64,000 nt of DNA. Origin: Zobellia roscoffensis. Lineage in GTDB: Bacteria > Bacteroidota > Bacteroidia > Flavobacteriales > Flavobacteriaceae. The first letter of the stretch is position 1, and every line of letters starts with the position of its first letter. The stretch covers positions 3,313,646 to 3,377,645 of the forward strand of contig NZ_JADDXT010000002.1 of the NCBI RefSeq assembly GCF_015330165.1, in the 5' to 3' direction. The notes below the pieces were generated by a model that ran no database searches, was not told where the DNA came from, and worked only from the letters and a program-made list of their open reading frames with translations. Below are positions 44,751 to 53,726 of this stretch, in pieces. Made by a program: the position numbers and the translations under genes.

Positions 44751-45545
44751 TTAATCCAATGTCTTAATCTTAATGGACTTAAATTCTACTCCTTGGCCTT
44801 CGGCCTGTAGACCAATAAAGCCGCTTGATATTGCTGTGCCATCTACTAGCATATCTGGATTGGAGCCTACTATAGCACGACCTCCAATGATAGGGTTTGA
44901 GTATTGCAAAACAGTATCTCCTTCCACGATATGCGTTATATTAGATTGCTTATCTACAATTAACTCACCCTTCACCCATTGATTCCATTTGTAAGTTTTG
45001 GAGCTGGATTCTACAACATGCTGCTTAAGTAATTCACCATCTTTATGAATGTGTGTTCCCGGGCTGCATGAATTTCCAGTAGACCTTGGTTCGCCCTCTG
45101 TTTCTTCAGCTAAAAATTGAAACTCTACAGCTACCGGCCATTTCTGATCTTTTAAAATGATTTTTGGGTCTTGTGAATGAAACATAATACCACTGTTACG
45201 GTAGGCATGTATAGGAGCCTCGTCCATCCACTGTTCTGTAAAACGATATTCAAATTTAAGATGATAAGCTGAAAATGGTTTATGATAAAACAAATGTCCA
45301 AAGCGTTCCCCAAATTCAGTATAGCCATCATAATTTACTTGGATTACACTGTCAACCACTCTAAAAGTATTTGCGTAATTATCTCCTAATTCATGATGGT
45401 TAAACTTAACGACCCATCCGTCCAAATTTTCTCCATTGAAAAGAACTTGCCAATTTTCCTTATCCGTTTTTTGGTTTTTTAGCTGTTGGCATTGGCAAAA
45501 AGTAAGCACTATAGCAAAGCAAAAAATCATTTTATTTAATCTCAT
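44751..45545 (-). CDS. DUF1080 / PF06439 lipoprotein (3-keto-disaccharide hydrolase family)
   Basis: The 264-residue lipoprotein (lipobox TFCQC region near residue 18) has the concanavalin-like fold pattern of PF06439: WQVLFNGENLDGWVV at the start, FEYRFTEQW, RNSGIMFHSQ, and IGLQAEGQGVEFKSIKI at the end. Pfam names this family 3-keto-disaccharide hydrolase, because some members break glycosides whose sugar was first oxidised at C3. Others may be simple binding proteins. In this locus, two FAD oxidoreductases and a cytochrome dehydrogenase could supply oxidised sugars, which makes a keto-glycoside role worth testing. It is 131 bp after the Fn3-propeller gene. Confidence 0.85.
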   Translation of the reverse strand: MRLNKMIFCFAIVLTFCQCQQLKNQKTDKENWQVLFNGENLDGWVVKFNHHELGDNYANTFRVVDSVIQVNYDGYTEFGERFGHLFYHKPFSAYHLKFEYRFTEQWMDEAPIHAYRNSGIMFHSQDPKIILKDQKWPVAVEFQFLAEETEGEPRSTGNSCSPGTHIHKDGELLKQHVVESSSKTYKWNQWVKGELIVDKQSNITHIVEGDTVLQYSNPIIGGRAIVGSNPDMLVDGTAISSGFIGLQAEGQGVEFKSIKIKTLD

Positions 45546-45676
45546 GAATTTATTTTTTTACATTAATCTTTGATTATTTCATATCAACTTACTTAGACTC
45601 TTCAGTGCTTTTCCTTTCCAGTGGGTATCATTCATACAAACCAAATGAGTGCATTTTTTTTAAAAGTTTATAAAAC

Positions 45677-48157
45677 TTAATCGTTGTTTGATGAAAGTTT
45701 CGAAAAGGCTATAATCAGCTTACCTTCCTTTGTTTTTCCAAGTAGTTTTCCTGCAAAATTGTTTTCGGTCAATCCGTTTCCCCTGCCGTTAAATTCAATA
45801 ATCAGGTCTTTACCTTTTTTCTTGGTCTTGGTTACTTTTGATCCTCTTCCAAAATCGACTTCCTCTGAAGCGCCGAATCGTAAAGAGGCAAGGTCGATAT
45901 CGTTTTGGGCGTCAAAATCCGCTTCTGAATGTATCAAGACCCTTATCTTCTTTGTTGATGGGCCTATCTTCTGTTTGTTCAAGAGCTGAATGCGCTTGTG
46001 TACGGTAAGGGGAACAATGATGTTTTTTGAGCTGTGCTTATCTCGCGCTAAATCGTCTGCTTTTGGTACATCTATAACAGCCAATGAAAGATGTGTAGCT
46101 CTTCCATACTGGTCCTGTAATACATGGGGCCGCTCTAATTTGTACCAATGGGTTCTAGAACCATCTTCATAGGAAGTATTGTCTGGTGTGTAAGCCGTAC
46201 CGGGGTTGAATTTCCAATGGATGCCATCAGGTGAACGTAGGTAAATTGCACGATAGTCCCAGAATGCGTTAATCATCATATGATACTGTACTTCATCCTT
46301 CCAAAGAACCGGGTCTTCGTAATTGGAGTTTCTATATTTTTCTGGAATAATTTGGTTGTATCTAATCTGATCGGTTAGAACGGTATACGGCCCCAGAGGA
46401 TCGGCTGTTTCACTGCGCATCATCTCTCCGGCCTTTGTCACAAATAGAAATCGACCATCTTCTAACTGAACTCCTGATAGGTTACGATAATACCGATATG
46501 ATAGTTTTTCATCTTCATTGGTGCTTTTCCAATCTACCGTCATAATCCCTAGACGCTTCCATGGGCCGTTCATGGTTTTAGAGGTGAACAAGGTAGCTTC
46601 CCAGTCCACGAGGGAGTAGAGCATATATGTACCGTCGTTCAATAAAATTATATCGGGATTATGGCCCAGCCCATTGTGAAAGTCATATGCTGTTTCTTCT
46701 TTCACTTTATAGGGTCCCGTTGGAGCTTCAGAGACCACATGCGCTACTGTTGAATTGGGCCACTCCCAATGACCTTTGGTTGCGTTTGCTGGCCACCTAG
46801 TTACCAACATATGGTATTTGTTGTCCATGCCTTTAACGGGTCTTCCTCCCCAATAGCTCCATTCTGGGTCTTCAATTCCGTTATCTGCATCACGCGGTAA
46901 AACAGCATCCGTACCCCATAGGTCTGACCTAAGTTTATTATGAATGGGCATCGGAAGAATTAGGTCGCTAAAAGAAGTTCCCAAAACGGTTCTTACCTTG
47001 GCTTTTATCATTTTTGAGGCCCTACTCTTATTGCCGGAATAATCGTGAGCGAAAACTATATATGAATTAGTTACGTCCTTTTTTGGTGTAAAGTCTATAT
47101 ATTCAGTGTCATTTATGTCATGTGCTATTTGTCTTAGATTCTTGCCTTCTGCATCACTTCTATAGATTGAATAGTTGGCCACGTCAATATCAACACTTTT
47201 GTTCCACTCCAACTTAATTTCAGTATTAAGGGCTTCAATTTTTAGGGCGGTTGGAGGAGCAGGTGATGCATTATCAATTTTCTTGAGATATACTTTGTTA
47301 GAGCCTGTAGACTCAGAAGTATCAAGGCGAGTAACTACGTAATTATAAGCAATACCGTTGATGAGGTTAGTGTCGGTAAAACTAAAATTTTGGGTAGTCG
47401 TGAGTTTTTGATACGCTCCATTTTCTCCCTTACTTCGGTAGATTGAAAATTGAGTGTCTGAATTCGCTTTATCATCTTTCCAATCCAATTGAATACCTTT
47501 TTCAACGGTTTTTCCTGACAGCGTAGGACCTCTTTTCTCGGGAGTTTGCAGGCTCAGGTTTACATAATCCAGATAAACCTTAACGTCTTCACTTGAGTAA
47601 AATGAAACTCGTACACTTGGGGCGCCCGCTAGGGCATCTTCTTTTGTTATGGTATAATTTCCTGAGAAGTGTTCAACCGTTTTGTCTGAACCAATGAGCT
47701 TTACTTTTTCGACTAAAAGTCGCTCTTGTTCACCAAAGAAGAGATGCAATGAAACCGTACCGTTGCTGATATATTCTAGATCGGCACCCATACTCCAATT
47801 CAATACATCACCTTCCTTTAAGTTTCGGTAATTCGAGCTGGTGTTTAATGGTTTTGAATCGATATAAGCATAGTCGAAAGAACTAAAATACTTTCCTTGT
47901 ACCAAGCCCATGGAATGTCCTTCTTTTTGAGGTTGGTTAGAGGGCGTCCAGAAAGGAGACTGAAACCCAAGACGCCAAGAACCGGCATTTGTCAAATTAA
48001 AGTTACCGTCGTTTACATTAGGGTAGGGGGCGTTATCCCCAAGAAGAACGGTTTGGGCCGACACACCCAGATTCCAAAAAATAAAGAAAATAATAGAATA
48101 TAACTTAAATGTAATTGCTAGTTTTTCTTTTTTTAGATGGTAATTTAGATGTATCAT
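45677..48157 (-). CDS. Multidomain secreted protein: CBM-like, two Fn3, five-bladed propeller
   Basis: The 826-residue protein has a signal peptide (hydrophobic LYSIIFFIFWNLGVSAQ). Residues about 36-205 form a CBM-like beta-sandwich, 206-290 and 297-390 are fibronectin-III domains, and about 400-760 a propeller. The propeller shares WGGRPVKGMDNKYHML, RWP, WEW, AHVVSEAPTGP, HNPD, EDPVLW and KLERPHVL with the lipoprotein at 5828-6979, so they belong to one family. EDP and LERP are candidate catalytic spots. The family is not one I can name. The added binding domains suggest contact with a large or insoluble glycan before import. It stands between a GH29 and the DUF1080 gene. Confidence 0.78.
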   Translation of the reverse strand: MIHLNYHLKKEKLAITFKLYSIIFFIFWNLGVSAQTVLLGDNAPYPNVNDGNFNLTNAGSWRLGFQSPFWTPSNQPQKEGHSMGLVQGKYFSSFDYAYIDSKPLNTSSNYRNLKEGDVLNWSMGADLEYISNGTVSLHLFFGEQERLLVEKVKLIGSDKTVEHFSGNYTITKEDALAGAPSVRVSFYSSEDVKVYLDYVNLSLQTPEKRGPTLSGKTVEKGIQLDWKDDKANSDTQFSIYRSKGENGAYQKLTTTQNFSFTDTNLINGIAYNYVVTRLDTSESTGSNKVYLKKIDNASPAPPTALKIEALNTEIKLEWNKSVDIDVANYSIYRSDAEGKNLRQIAHDINDTEYIDFTPKKDVTNSYIVFAHDYSGNKSRASKMIKAKVRTVLGTSFSDLILPMPIHNKLRSDLWGTDAVLPRDADNGIEDPEWSYWGGRPVKGMDNKYHMLVTRWPANATKGHWEWPNSTVAHVVSEAPTGPYKVKEETAYDFHNGLGHNPDIILLNDGTYMLYSLVDWEATLFTSKTMNGPWKRLGIMTVDWKSTNEDEKLSYRYYRNLSGVQLEDGRFLFVTKAGEMMRSETADPLGPYTVLTDQIRYNQIIPEKYRNSNYEDPVLWKDEVQYHMMINAFWDYRAIYLRSPDGIHWKFNPGTAYTPDNTSYEDGSRTHWYKLERPHVLQDQYGRATHLSLAVIDVPKADDLARDKHSSKNIIVPLTVHKRIQLLNKQKIGPSTKKIRVLIHSEADFDAQNDIDLASLRFGASEEVDFGRGSKVTKTKKKGKDLIIEFNGRGNGLTENNFAGKLLGKTKEGKLIIAFSKLSSNND

Positions 48158-48202
48158 TTTCTGAGTAACTACAGTATTGTTATATGACTTAATAGAGAAA
48201 TT

Positions 48203-49735
48203 TTAACGGCGCTCGATTTTTAAAACATAAGCGAAATCGCACGGTTTTTCTTTTGGAAATTGAACAACGAGACCTTCGGGTTTTTGTTCCCATCTGACAC
48301 GGTCTTTACTTCCCAACATTGAAATACTTTGAATGTCTCCAGGATAGAGCTTTCCCTTACTGCCTAATGTTCTAATGGTAATTTGTTCCCCTGGCCATTC
48401 CATACATATGGCGTACAAGTTTTTTCCGTTTTGGGTAAACCGAATATCTTCCGAAGTGTATTTTGGTATCAATTCCCCATGGTTTTTACCTTGTCCGTGA
48501 TGGCCGGGATTGGTTACTTCCGTGGGGCCTTCTCCGTAAAATATCCATGGCATGGTGTTATAAATGGCTTCTCCATTAATTTTTAGCCATTGCCCCATGG
48601 CATAAAGTTCCTTTTTAGTTTCATCGGCAAAGCTACCATCGGCCTTGGGAGGCACATTTAAAAGCATTCTACCATTTTTGCTGGTCATGTCAATGAGCAT
48701 ATCAATCAATGTGCCGGCCTCTTTTACCTTGTTTGCAGGATTATAGAACCAAGGACTGGGCCACTCAAAGTGGCGTTGCATATTGATATCTGCCATCCAT
48801 GGGTCATATTGCATCCCCTGCAGGTTCCCATCTTCTATATCGCGAATTCCTATTCCTGGTGGAATATCATGGGTTTTATAAAAGACTTCTACTTCTTTGC
48901 CTAATTCAAGTCCCTTGTTGAAATAATCACTGATTAATTTTTGTTGATAGCTTTCCGGTACACTGATCAATTCGTTATCCCCGGCCGGTAAAAGTCGGCC
49001 TCGATCTGTGTACTTTTTTAATTCGCCTTTTACGGTTCCCCCAAAGCCGGTATCGAACCAGATCATATCTGGTTCGTACGTATCTATAGCTTCAGAAATG
49101 CGGTCAAACCAAGCTTTGAAAATAACCTCCGCCAATCGGCCTTCATTGGCACTAGCGTACTTTGAATTGTCTTCATAGGGGTTGAGGTAAGTTGAGTCTT
49201 CTTTGGATAGTTGACCCCACATACGGCTCCAAAAATCACCCGTGTGGAAAGAGGATATCAAGGGCATATTTCGTTTACGTAGTTCTTTTGCCAAGCTTCC
49301 GTATATATCTACTTTTGGTCCTTTTTTTGCTGAATTCCAATCTGTTATATTACTATCCCAATTTACGACCCCGCTACCGTGCCATGCTACGGGCCCGCCG
49401 AACTGGGCGCCTGCATCTTGCATCAAATCGACCCATTTTTTGGCATCGAATTTTTCTCCTTTCCATTTATCAATTGCTTCAAGGATGGTCATTTGGGTGT
49501 TTTTGGAAGCTACTTGTACAGTTTGCGGCCCCCAATGACAGTAAATCCCTAATTTCAATCCATAAAGCCAATCTGGCGTATTGTGTTTTTGTAAAGACGA
49601 CCAATCTGCTGCATACGGCACAGCCGGTATTTCATTTTTATGGCTCGAATTTTGAGCATAATTTATTGTGGTCATCACAAAGAAAATCAGGAATATTGGT
49701 AGTTTAAGCCGGTTGATCTTAGTTAGGTTTTTCAT
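48203..49735 (-). CDS. GH29 alpha-L-fucosidase/alpha-L-galactosidase-type enzyme, second paralogue
   Basis: This 510-residue secreted protein (signal ending NYAQ) is a close relative of the GH29 at 38642: WLYGLKLGIYCHWGPQTV, QFGGPVAWHGSGVVNWDS, HDIPPGIGIRDIEDGNL and LLNVPPKADGSF have direct counterparts there. The candidate nucleophile is Asp228 in IWFDTGFGG. Its start codon overlaps the stop of the apiosidase-like gene (ATGA), implying translational coupling. A longer loop between the barrel start and the nucleophile separates it from the paralogue. As for the other GH29 enzymes, alpha-L-galactose or alpha-L-fucose at the non-reducing end are the likely targets. Confidence 0.88.
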   Translation of the reverse strand: MKNLTKINRLKLPIFLIFFVMTTINYAQNSSHKNEIPAVPYAADWSSLQKHNTPDWLYGLKLGIYCHWGPQTVQVASKNTQMTILEAIDKWKGEKFDAKKWVDLMQDAGAQFGGPVAWHGSGVVNWDSNITDWNSAKKGPKVDIYGSLAKELRKRNMPLISSFHTGDFWSRMWGQLSKEDSTYLNPYEDNSKYASANEGRLAEVIFKAWFDRISEAIDTYEPDMIWFDTGFGGTVKGELKKYTDRGRLLPAGDNELISVPESYQQKLISDYFNKGLELGKEVEVFYKTHDIPPGIGIRDIEDGNLQGMQYDPWMADINMQRHFEWPSPWFYNPANKVKEAGTLIDMLIDMTSKNGRMLLNVPPKADGSFADETKKELYAMGQWLKINGEAIYNTMPWIFYGEGPTEVTNPGHHGQGKNHGELIPKYTSEDIRFTQNGKNLYAICMEWPGEQITIRTLGSKGKLYPGDIQSISMLGSKDRVRWEQKPEGLVVQFPKEKPCDFAYVLKIERR

Positions 49736-51393
49736 TTGTTTTTTGGTTTTAAATTCCGAATGATAAGAACGGCATCCGCTTCATAACGCCATGGCCGATA
49801 ATCCCAAAAACCAAGCTCTTTCATTTCGTATTTTTCTTCGAGAGTGAACTCTCCTGTAAGTGTGTTGAACCACTGTTGAGTGGCATTTTCAAAGTTAAAT
49901 TCTCTTGAAACCTGGACTTTGGCCGAGGTATAATGATTTTCTTTTGGCGTGTATAGCAGTATAATACCGTCTTTTTTGTTGGTCAAATTATAACCGCTAC
50001 CATTGTAACGAGAATTGGCTTCAAAGTTCTCAAACGGAGCACTGTCAAAAAGTTTACGCATATGGGTGAAATACTCAAAGTGAGGTTTTTGGAAATCTTT
50101 GGGTTGTTCAAATGGATTATGGATAAGTGCATTCCATGAAGCACCTTGCCAATAATAGGTAGTATACCCACCGGCAAAAAGACACATATAATTTCTTCGT
50201 AAACAAACTTCCGCATCCGTATATGCTCCAGGGAAAACTACATAAGGAGAAGCTTCGTAACCCCCGTGTTCAATATTAAAAATAGGTTTGTTGGGGAAGT
50301 CGTTTCTAGCATTTAGCATATTTTGGTATAGGGTATGCTGCCAGTTTTGCATCGAAATAAAATCTACTTCATCCGCATGGTTTCTACAGAATCCATAATC
50401 GTGAACGGAGACCAATCTACCATAAGAATCTAACTTTCTAGTTCGTTCAATACGTTCCGAAATATAGCCGGCAGTCGCCCTAGTTTTGTGAAGCGCTTCT
50501 TTTGAAACATCCCAAATTATATTCGGGAATGCCTGGTATCGCTTAATGACATAATTGTAATATCTGTTGTCCGCTTCAGATTCCATTTCTGGCCATGAAA
50601 CGAGTTTGTTCCAAACATAAATCATAAGGTGACTAACGATTTCCTGATTATGCATTTCAGAAATAACCTTGTCAAAATGTTTAAAAAAGTTAATGTTTAA
50701 AGAACTAAAATCTGGATTAGAATTCGAACCTAGAAAAGGGAAAATATCTTCACGACCGCCATATTCATGTTCAGGATGTTCGGCAAGGCGTTTGTCTTTT
50801 GGCCAAGAAACGTCATAAGAATACACATTCATTACTACTTGATTGAAGCGATACTCGTTTAAGAGCGATAACAGATGTTTTGTCTTGTTGATATCATCCT
50901 GTCCATAATCTAAAGCAAACAACCAATCGCATTCAAAAGCTAAATTGAAATAGTGCGAACCATCTTCATAAAATAGATGCTGTGGATTGTTTTCATTGAG
51001 AACAATTCCCCCGTGACGGTCTGTTTTTTGATTTTTAGTGATCGTAATCTTTCCCCTTTTTCCATCCAGAGCTTTTAACTCTGATGAGATAACAAACGAT
51101 TGTTCTTCCGTATTAGCGCTAGAATAGCGTAAGACCCAAGTATCATTTCCATTATAGAACAGTGGTATTTGTTGTGATTCTTTTTTACCCGTAACGTGTG
51201 CGGTGGCTTTGATGTCAAAAGGTGATTTAGATTTGGTTTTTGCGGAAAAAACTAAATCTATGACCTCCCATTGCTGACCTATAATTTTAGTATTAGCCTT
51301 TGGATTTTTAAAAGTTTTGGACTGTGAGATAGCTATGGTTGGAACCAAAAGTACACAGCAAAAAATATAAAAAGTTCTCAGATATTTTTTCAT
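49732..51393 (-). CDS. DUF5060/DUF4038-type glycosidase (GH140 apiosidase-like)
   Basis: The 553-residue protein has a signal peptide ending AISQ. Residues about 25-120 form an Ig-like DUF5060-type domain (WEVIDLVFSAKT), followed by a TIM barrel that starts HFNLAFECDWLFALDYG. Glu299 in WDVSKEAL is the candidate acid/base and Glu375 in FNIEHGGYE the candidate nucleophile, at the beta-4 and beta-7 positions of clan GH-A. The C-terminal beta domain ends with a typical Ile/Val-rich strand. Characterised relatives of DUF4038 include apiosidases (GH140), but the group is broad and galactan-active relatives exist in marine loci. Its stop overlaps the start of the GH29 gene by four bases. Confidence 0.8.
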   Translation of the reverse strand: MKKYLRTFYIFCCVLLVPTIAISQSKTFKNPKANTKIIGQQWEVIDLVFSAKTKSKSPFDIKATAHVTGKKESQQIPLFYNGNDTWVLRYSSANTEEQSFVISSELKALDGKRGKITITKNQKTDRHGGIVLNENNPQHLFYEDGSHYFNLAFECDWLFALDYGQDDINKTKHLLSLLNEYRFNQVVMNVYSYDVSWPKDKRLAEHPEHEYGGREDIFPFLGSNSNPDFSSLNINFFKHFDKVISEMHNQEIVSHLMIYVWNKLVSWPEMESEADNRYYNYVIKRYQAFPNIIWDVSKEALHKTRATAGYISERIERTRKLDSYGRLVSVHDYGFCRNHADEVDFISMQNWQHTLYQNMLNARNDFPNKPIFNIEHGGYEASPYVVFPGAYTDAEVCLRRNYMCLFAGGYTTYYWQGASWNALIHNPFEQPKDFQKPHFEYFTHMRKLFDSAPFENFEANSRYNGSGYNLTNKKDGIILLYTPKENHYTSAKVQVSREFNFENATQQWFNTLTGEFTLEEKYEMKELGFWDYRPWRYEADAVLIIRNLKPKNK

Positions 51394-51417
51394 TTTATCT
51401 TCAATTAAATCGATAGA

Positions 51418-52404
51418 TTACTTTGCTTCCATCCACTTCAATTTATCTATACTAACCCCTCGGTACGGCCACTCTACACTAGAGATATACCATTGTCCAT
51501 CTTCGCCTTGAAAAATCTCTGGGGCATGAGCATTTAAAACCGCAACTTCTTTTTCTTGGTCCGCGCCAAAATCATTTAGGTCATTGGAGTTGTAGACATG
51601 GGCTTTATGGGTATAAGCACCTTTTATATCTTTGCCATCCCAGCCACCTTTCCATGCGCAAACAAAGAGGTAAAAGGTATTGTTGTGGAATAGTAGGGTG
51701 GGCGATTCAGGATCAAATTTGTTCGTCTTAAGAATGATTTTAGGTTCGCTCCAGTTAACCAAATCTTTAGAGGTTACCATCCGAACACTTTTTATAGAAC
51801 AATACGTCAGATAATATGTGCCTTTGTATAGTAGTAAATTAGGGTCACGGGCACCATCTGGGTCAGAGAAGAGTTCTCCTTTTGGTTCCCAATCATATAG
51901 ATTATCGGAAACAGCCAAGCGCATTGGGCTATGGCCGTAAACCATCTGAAAGAGTCCGTCTTTTCTAACAATATAAGGTGCGTGGTTCGCAGCTATTTCT
52001 CCCGGCCGGTCTTTTGGAGTTAATATTTTTGGGAGATCATTATAGTGATGCTCCTTTACTGTTTCTTTAAAATCCGTTGCTTCTGATACGGCATGAAAAG
52101 AACCATGCTCGCCCTCGTGTATGCCTTTATTGAGCGGTTTTGTTTCTACCAATGGGTGGGTTATTCCAAAGATATGCCACTTGCCATCATCGCCCTTTAC
52201 AAAAGTATGGTCGTTCGGTACCCATTCATCATACCATTTGCCTTCTTTTAGGTTAGGCGTGTCAGGGGCGAAAAAATAATCGCCATCAGGCTTGTAGATT
52301 CGTACATATTCATTGGCTTGTTGTGGAATTAATGGCTTTTCTTGAGCATAGGTTCCCATATAAGAAAGAAAAATTGAAAGGAATATAGATATGCTAGTTT
52401 TCAT
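51418..52404 (-). CDS. GH43/GH32-like five-bladed propeller glycosidase
   Basis: The 328-residue protein has a signal peptide ending TYAQ. WVPNDHTFVKGDDGKWHIFG opens the propeller with a candidate base Asp; ARDPNLLLYKG carries the RDP motif of clan-J enzymes (GH32/GH68), and DPESPTLLFHN a candidate acid Glu. This gives a full set of three acidic residues in the right order. The overall similarity is to GH43/GH32-like enzymes of unassigned specificity. Its start overlaps the stop of the GH117 gene by 11 bp, so the two are tightly linked. I infer an exo-glycosidase acting on the same oligosaccharides, sugar unknown. Confidence 0.78.
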   Translation of the reverse strand: MKTSISIFLSIFLSYMGTYAQEKPLIPQQANEYVRIYKPDGDYFFAPDTPNLKEGKWYDEWVPNDHTFVKGDDGKWHIFGITHPLVETKPLNKGIHEGEHGSFHAVSEATDFKETVKEHHYNDLPKILTPKDRPGEIAANHAPYIVRKDGLFQMVYGHSPMRLAVSDNLYDWEPKGELFSDPDGARDPNLLLYKGTYYLTYCSIKSVRMVTSKDLVNWSEPKIILKTNKFDPESPTLLFHNNTFYLFVCAWKGGWDGKDIKGAYTHKAHVYNSNDLNDFGADQEKEVAVLNAHAPEIFQGEDGQWYISSVEWPYRGVSIDKLKWMEAK

Positions 52405-53656
52405 TTAATTGTTTTGTTTCATTATTTACACGTTCTCGTTGTTTAGCATTCAGACCATGCTCTAACAAATACTCGAACTTAGGAGTGTTATGGTGGCGTT
52501 TCATTTGTTGATCATCAACATCTAAGCTCAGGTCACAATCAAAACGGACTAATACCACATGGTTTTTTTTCCAGTCGCGCGTAGGGTTGGCAAAATGTGA
52601 AATTCCCCAAGTAATACCACGGCCGTCTTTGGTATCTGTAAAAGCATCGGCAACGAAAGGTCCTCCGGCATCTGGCATCATTTCTACCATAGAAGCGATT
52701 TCAAAATTCACCCAATCTTCGGCATATTGTATGGTATTGGCCTCATTACCATCTCTAATGGCAAAAGCAGCAACCCCTTTTTTGAAAGGAAATAAAGTAG
52801 TCTCATGACCTGAATTCATTATAGGGTTCAAAGGATGTTTTGTAAACGGACCTAACGGATCATCTGCAATGGCAAGACCGTGCATACGTACATTGTTCTT
52901 ACCGTTAACTTTACCAAAATCTGATTTGTAGTATAGGTATATCTTACCGTTGTGCACTATAGGGTAGGGGTCATGAATTGAAAACTGGTCCCAAGAACCA
53001 GGTGCGCCGTTAGGTATTACTTCTTTCTTAAAAGGTGTCCAGGGACCGTTTGGAGAATCGGCATAAGAAACGGCAACGGGACAATTGTCTCCGCCACTTT
53101 TTCCGGGTGCTTCGGAAAAAGCTTGGTAGTACAAATAGTATTTCCCTTTCCACTTTAAAATATCGGTCGTGGTAACCGAACGCCAACCTACTTGTGGTTT
53201 TGGAGGCCTAGGAACCGCAACACCTTGCTCTTCCCAAGTAAATCCGTCTTTTGATGTTGCGTAGAAAATATCGGCTAAATCCCAATCTGCAGAGGGAATA
53301 GTATCATTAGATTCTTCAACCCTTGGAATGCCTACTGGAGCTACAGGGGTTTCACGGTGAGTGTACCATATATAATATTGGCCATTTTCAAAAATTACTT
53401 TGGAAGGGTCACGCCGGGTTATAGTACCATCGTTCCCATTATAATCAAAGCCTTTAAGCTCTGTATATTTAAACTGGGTGTACAACTCATTGCTTTCCTG
53501 ACGAGGGCCTAAATAGTTATCATAATTACGGTTTAATGCGGCACTTAAGGGTCTATCCGGTTTTTCTTCAGGGAGTTCAAAAGGGAATGCTTTCTCCTGA
53601 CTGTAGGAAGTAAAAAAGCCGCTCAGGGTCAATAGTGTAAAAATAATTCGTTTCAT
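52394..53656 (-). CDS. GH117 alpha-1,3-(3,6-anhydro)-L-galactosidase-like, secreted
   Basis: I start at the ATG at 53656 (420 residues); the in-frame extension of 38 codons overlaps the preceding gene and would hide the signal peptide (MKRIIFTLLTLSGFFTSYSQ). The GH117 features are PLSAALNRNYDNYLGPRQ, TITRRDPSKVI, HDPYPIVHNGKIYLYYK, GHETTLFPF and LSLDVDDQQMKR at the end. Characterised members release 3,6-anhydro-L-galactose from neoagaro-oligosaccharides. It is clearly paralogous to the lipoprotein at 4483 over the entire length, but soluble. The 70-bp gap before it is the only break on this side, and the next gene overlaps it by 11 bp. Confidence 0.92.
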   Translation of the reverse strand: MKRIIFTLLTLSGFFTSYSQEKAFPFELPEEKPDRPLSAALNRNYDNYLGPRQESNELYTQFKYTELKGFDYNGNDGTITRRDPSKVIFENGQYYIWYTHRETPVAPVGIPRVEESNDTIPSADWDLADIFYATSKDGFTWEEQGVAVPRPPKPQVGWRSVTTTDILKWKGKYYLYYQAFSEAPGKSGGDNCPVAVSYADSPNGPWTPFKKEVIPNGAPGSWDQFSIHDPYPIVHNGKIYLYYKSDFGKVNGKNNVRMHGLAIADDPLGPFTKHPLNPIMNSGHETTLFPFKKGVAAFAIRDGNEANTIQYAEDWVNFEIASMVEMMPDAGGPFVADAFTDTKDGRGITWGISHFANPTRDWKKNHVVLVRFDCDLSLDVDDQQMKRHHNTPKFEYLLEHGLNAKQRERVNNETKQLNEN

Positions 53657-53726
53657 AAGGTTGTTCTTTCGTTCAAAGGGGTGTTCAATATGCCCCTGTA
53701 ATATTGTGCTGGTTGTTACTCCGTAT

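Noticed and set aside
53677..53697. AGGGG / CCCCT hairpin before GH117
   Set aside because: Only 5 bp of strong pairing in a short leader; no support for a function.
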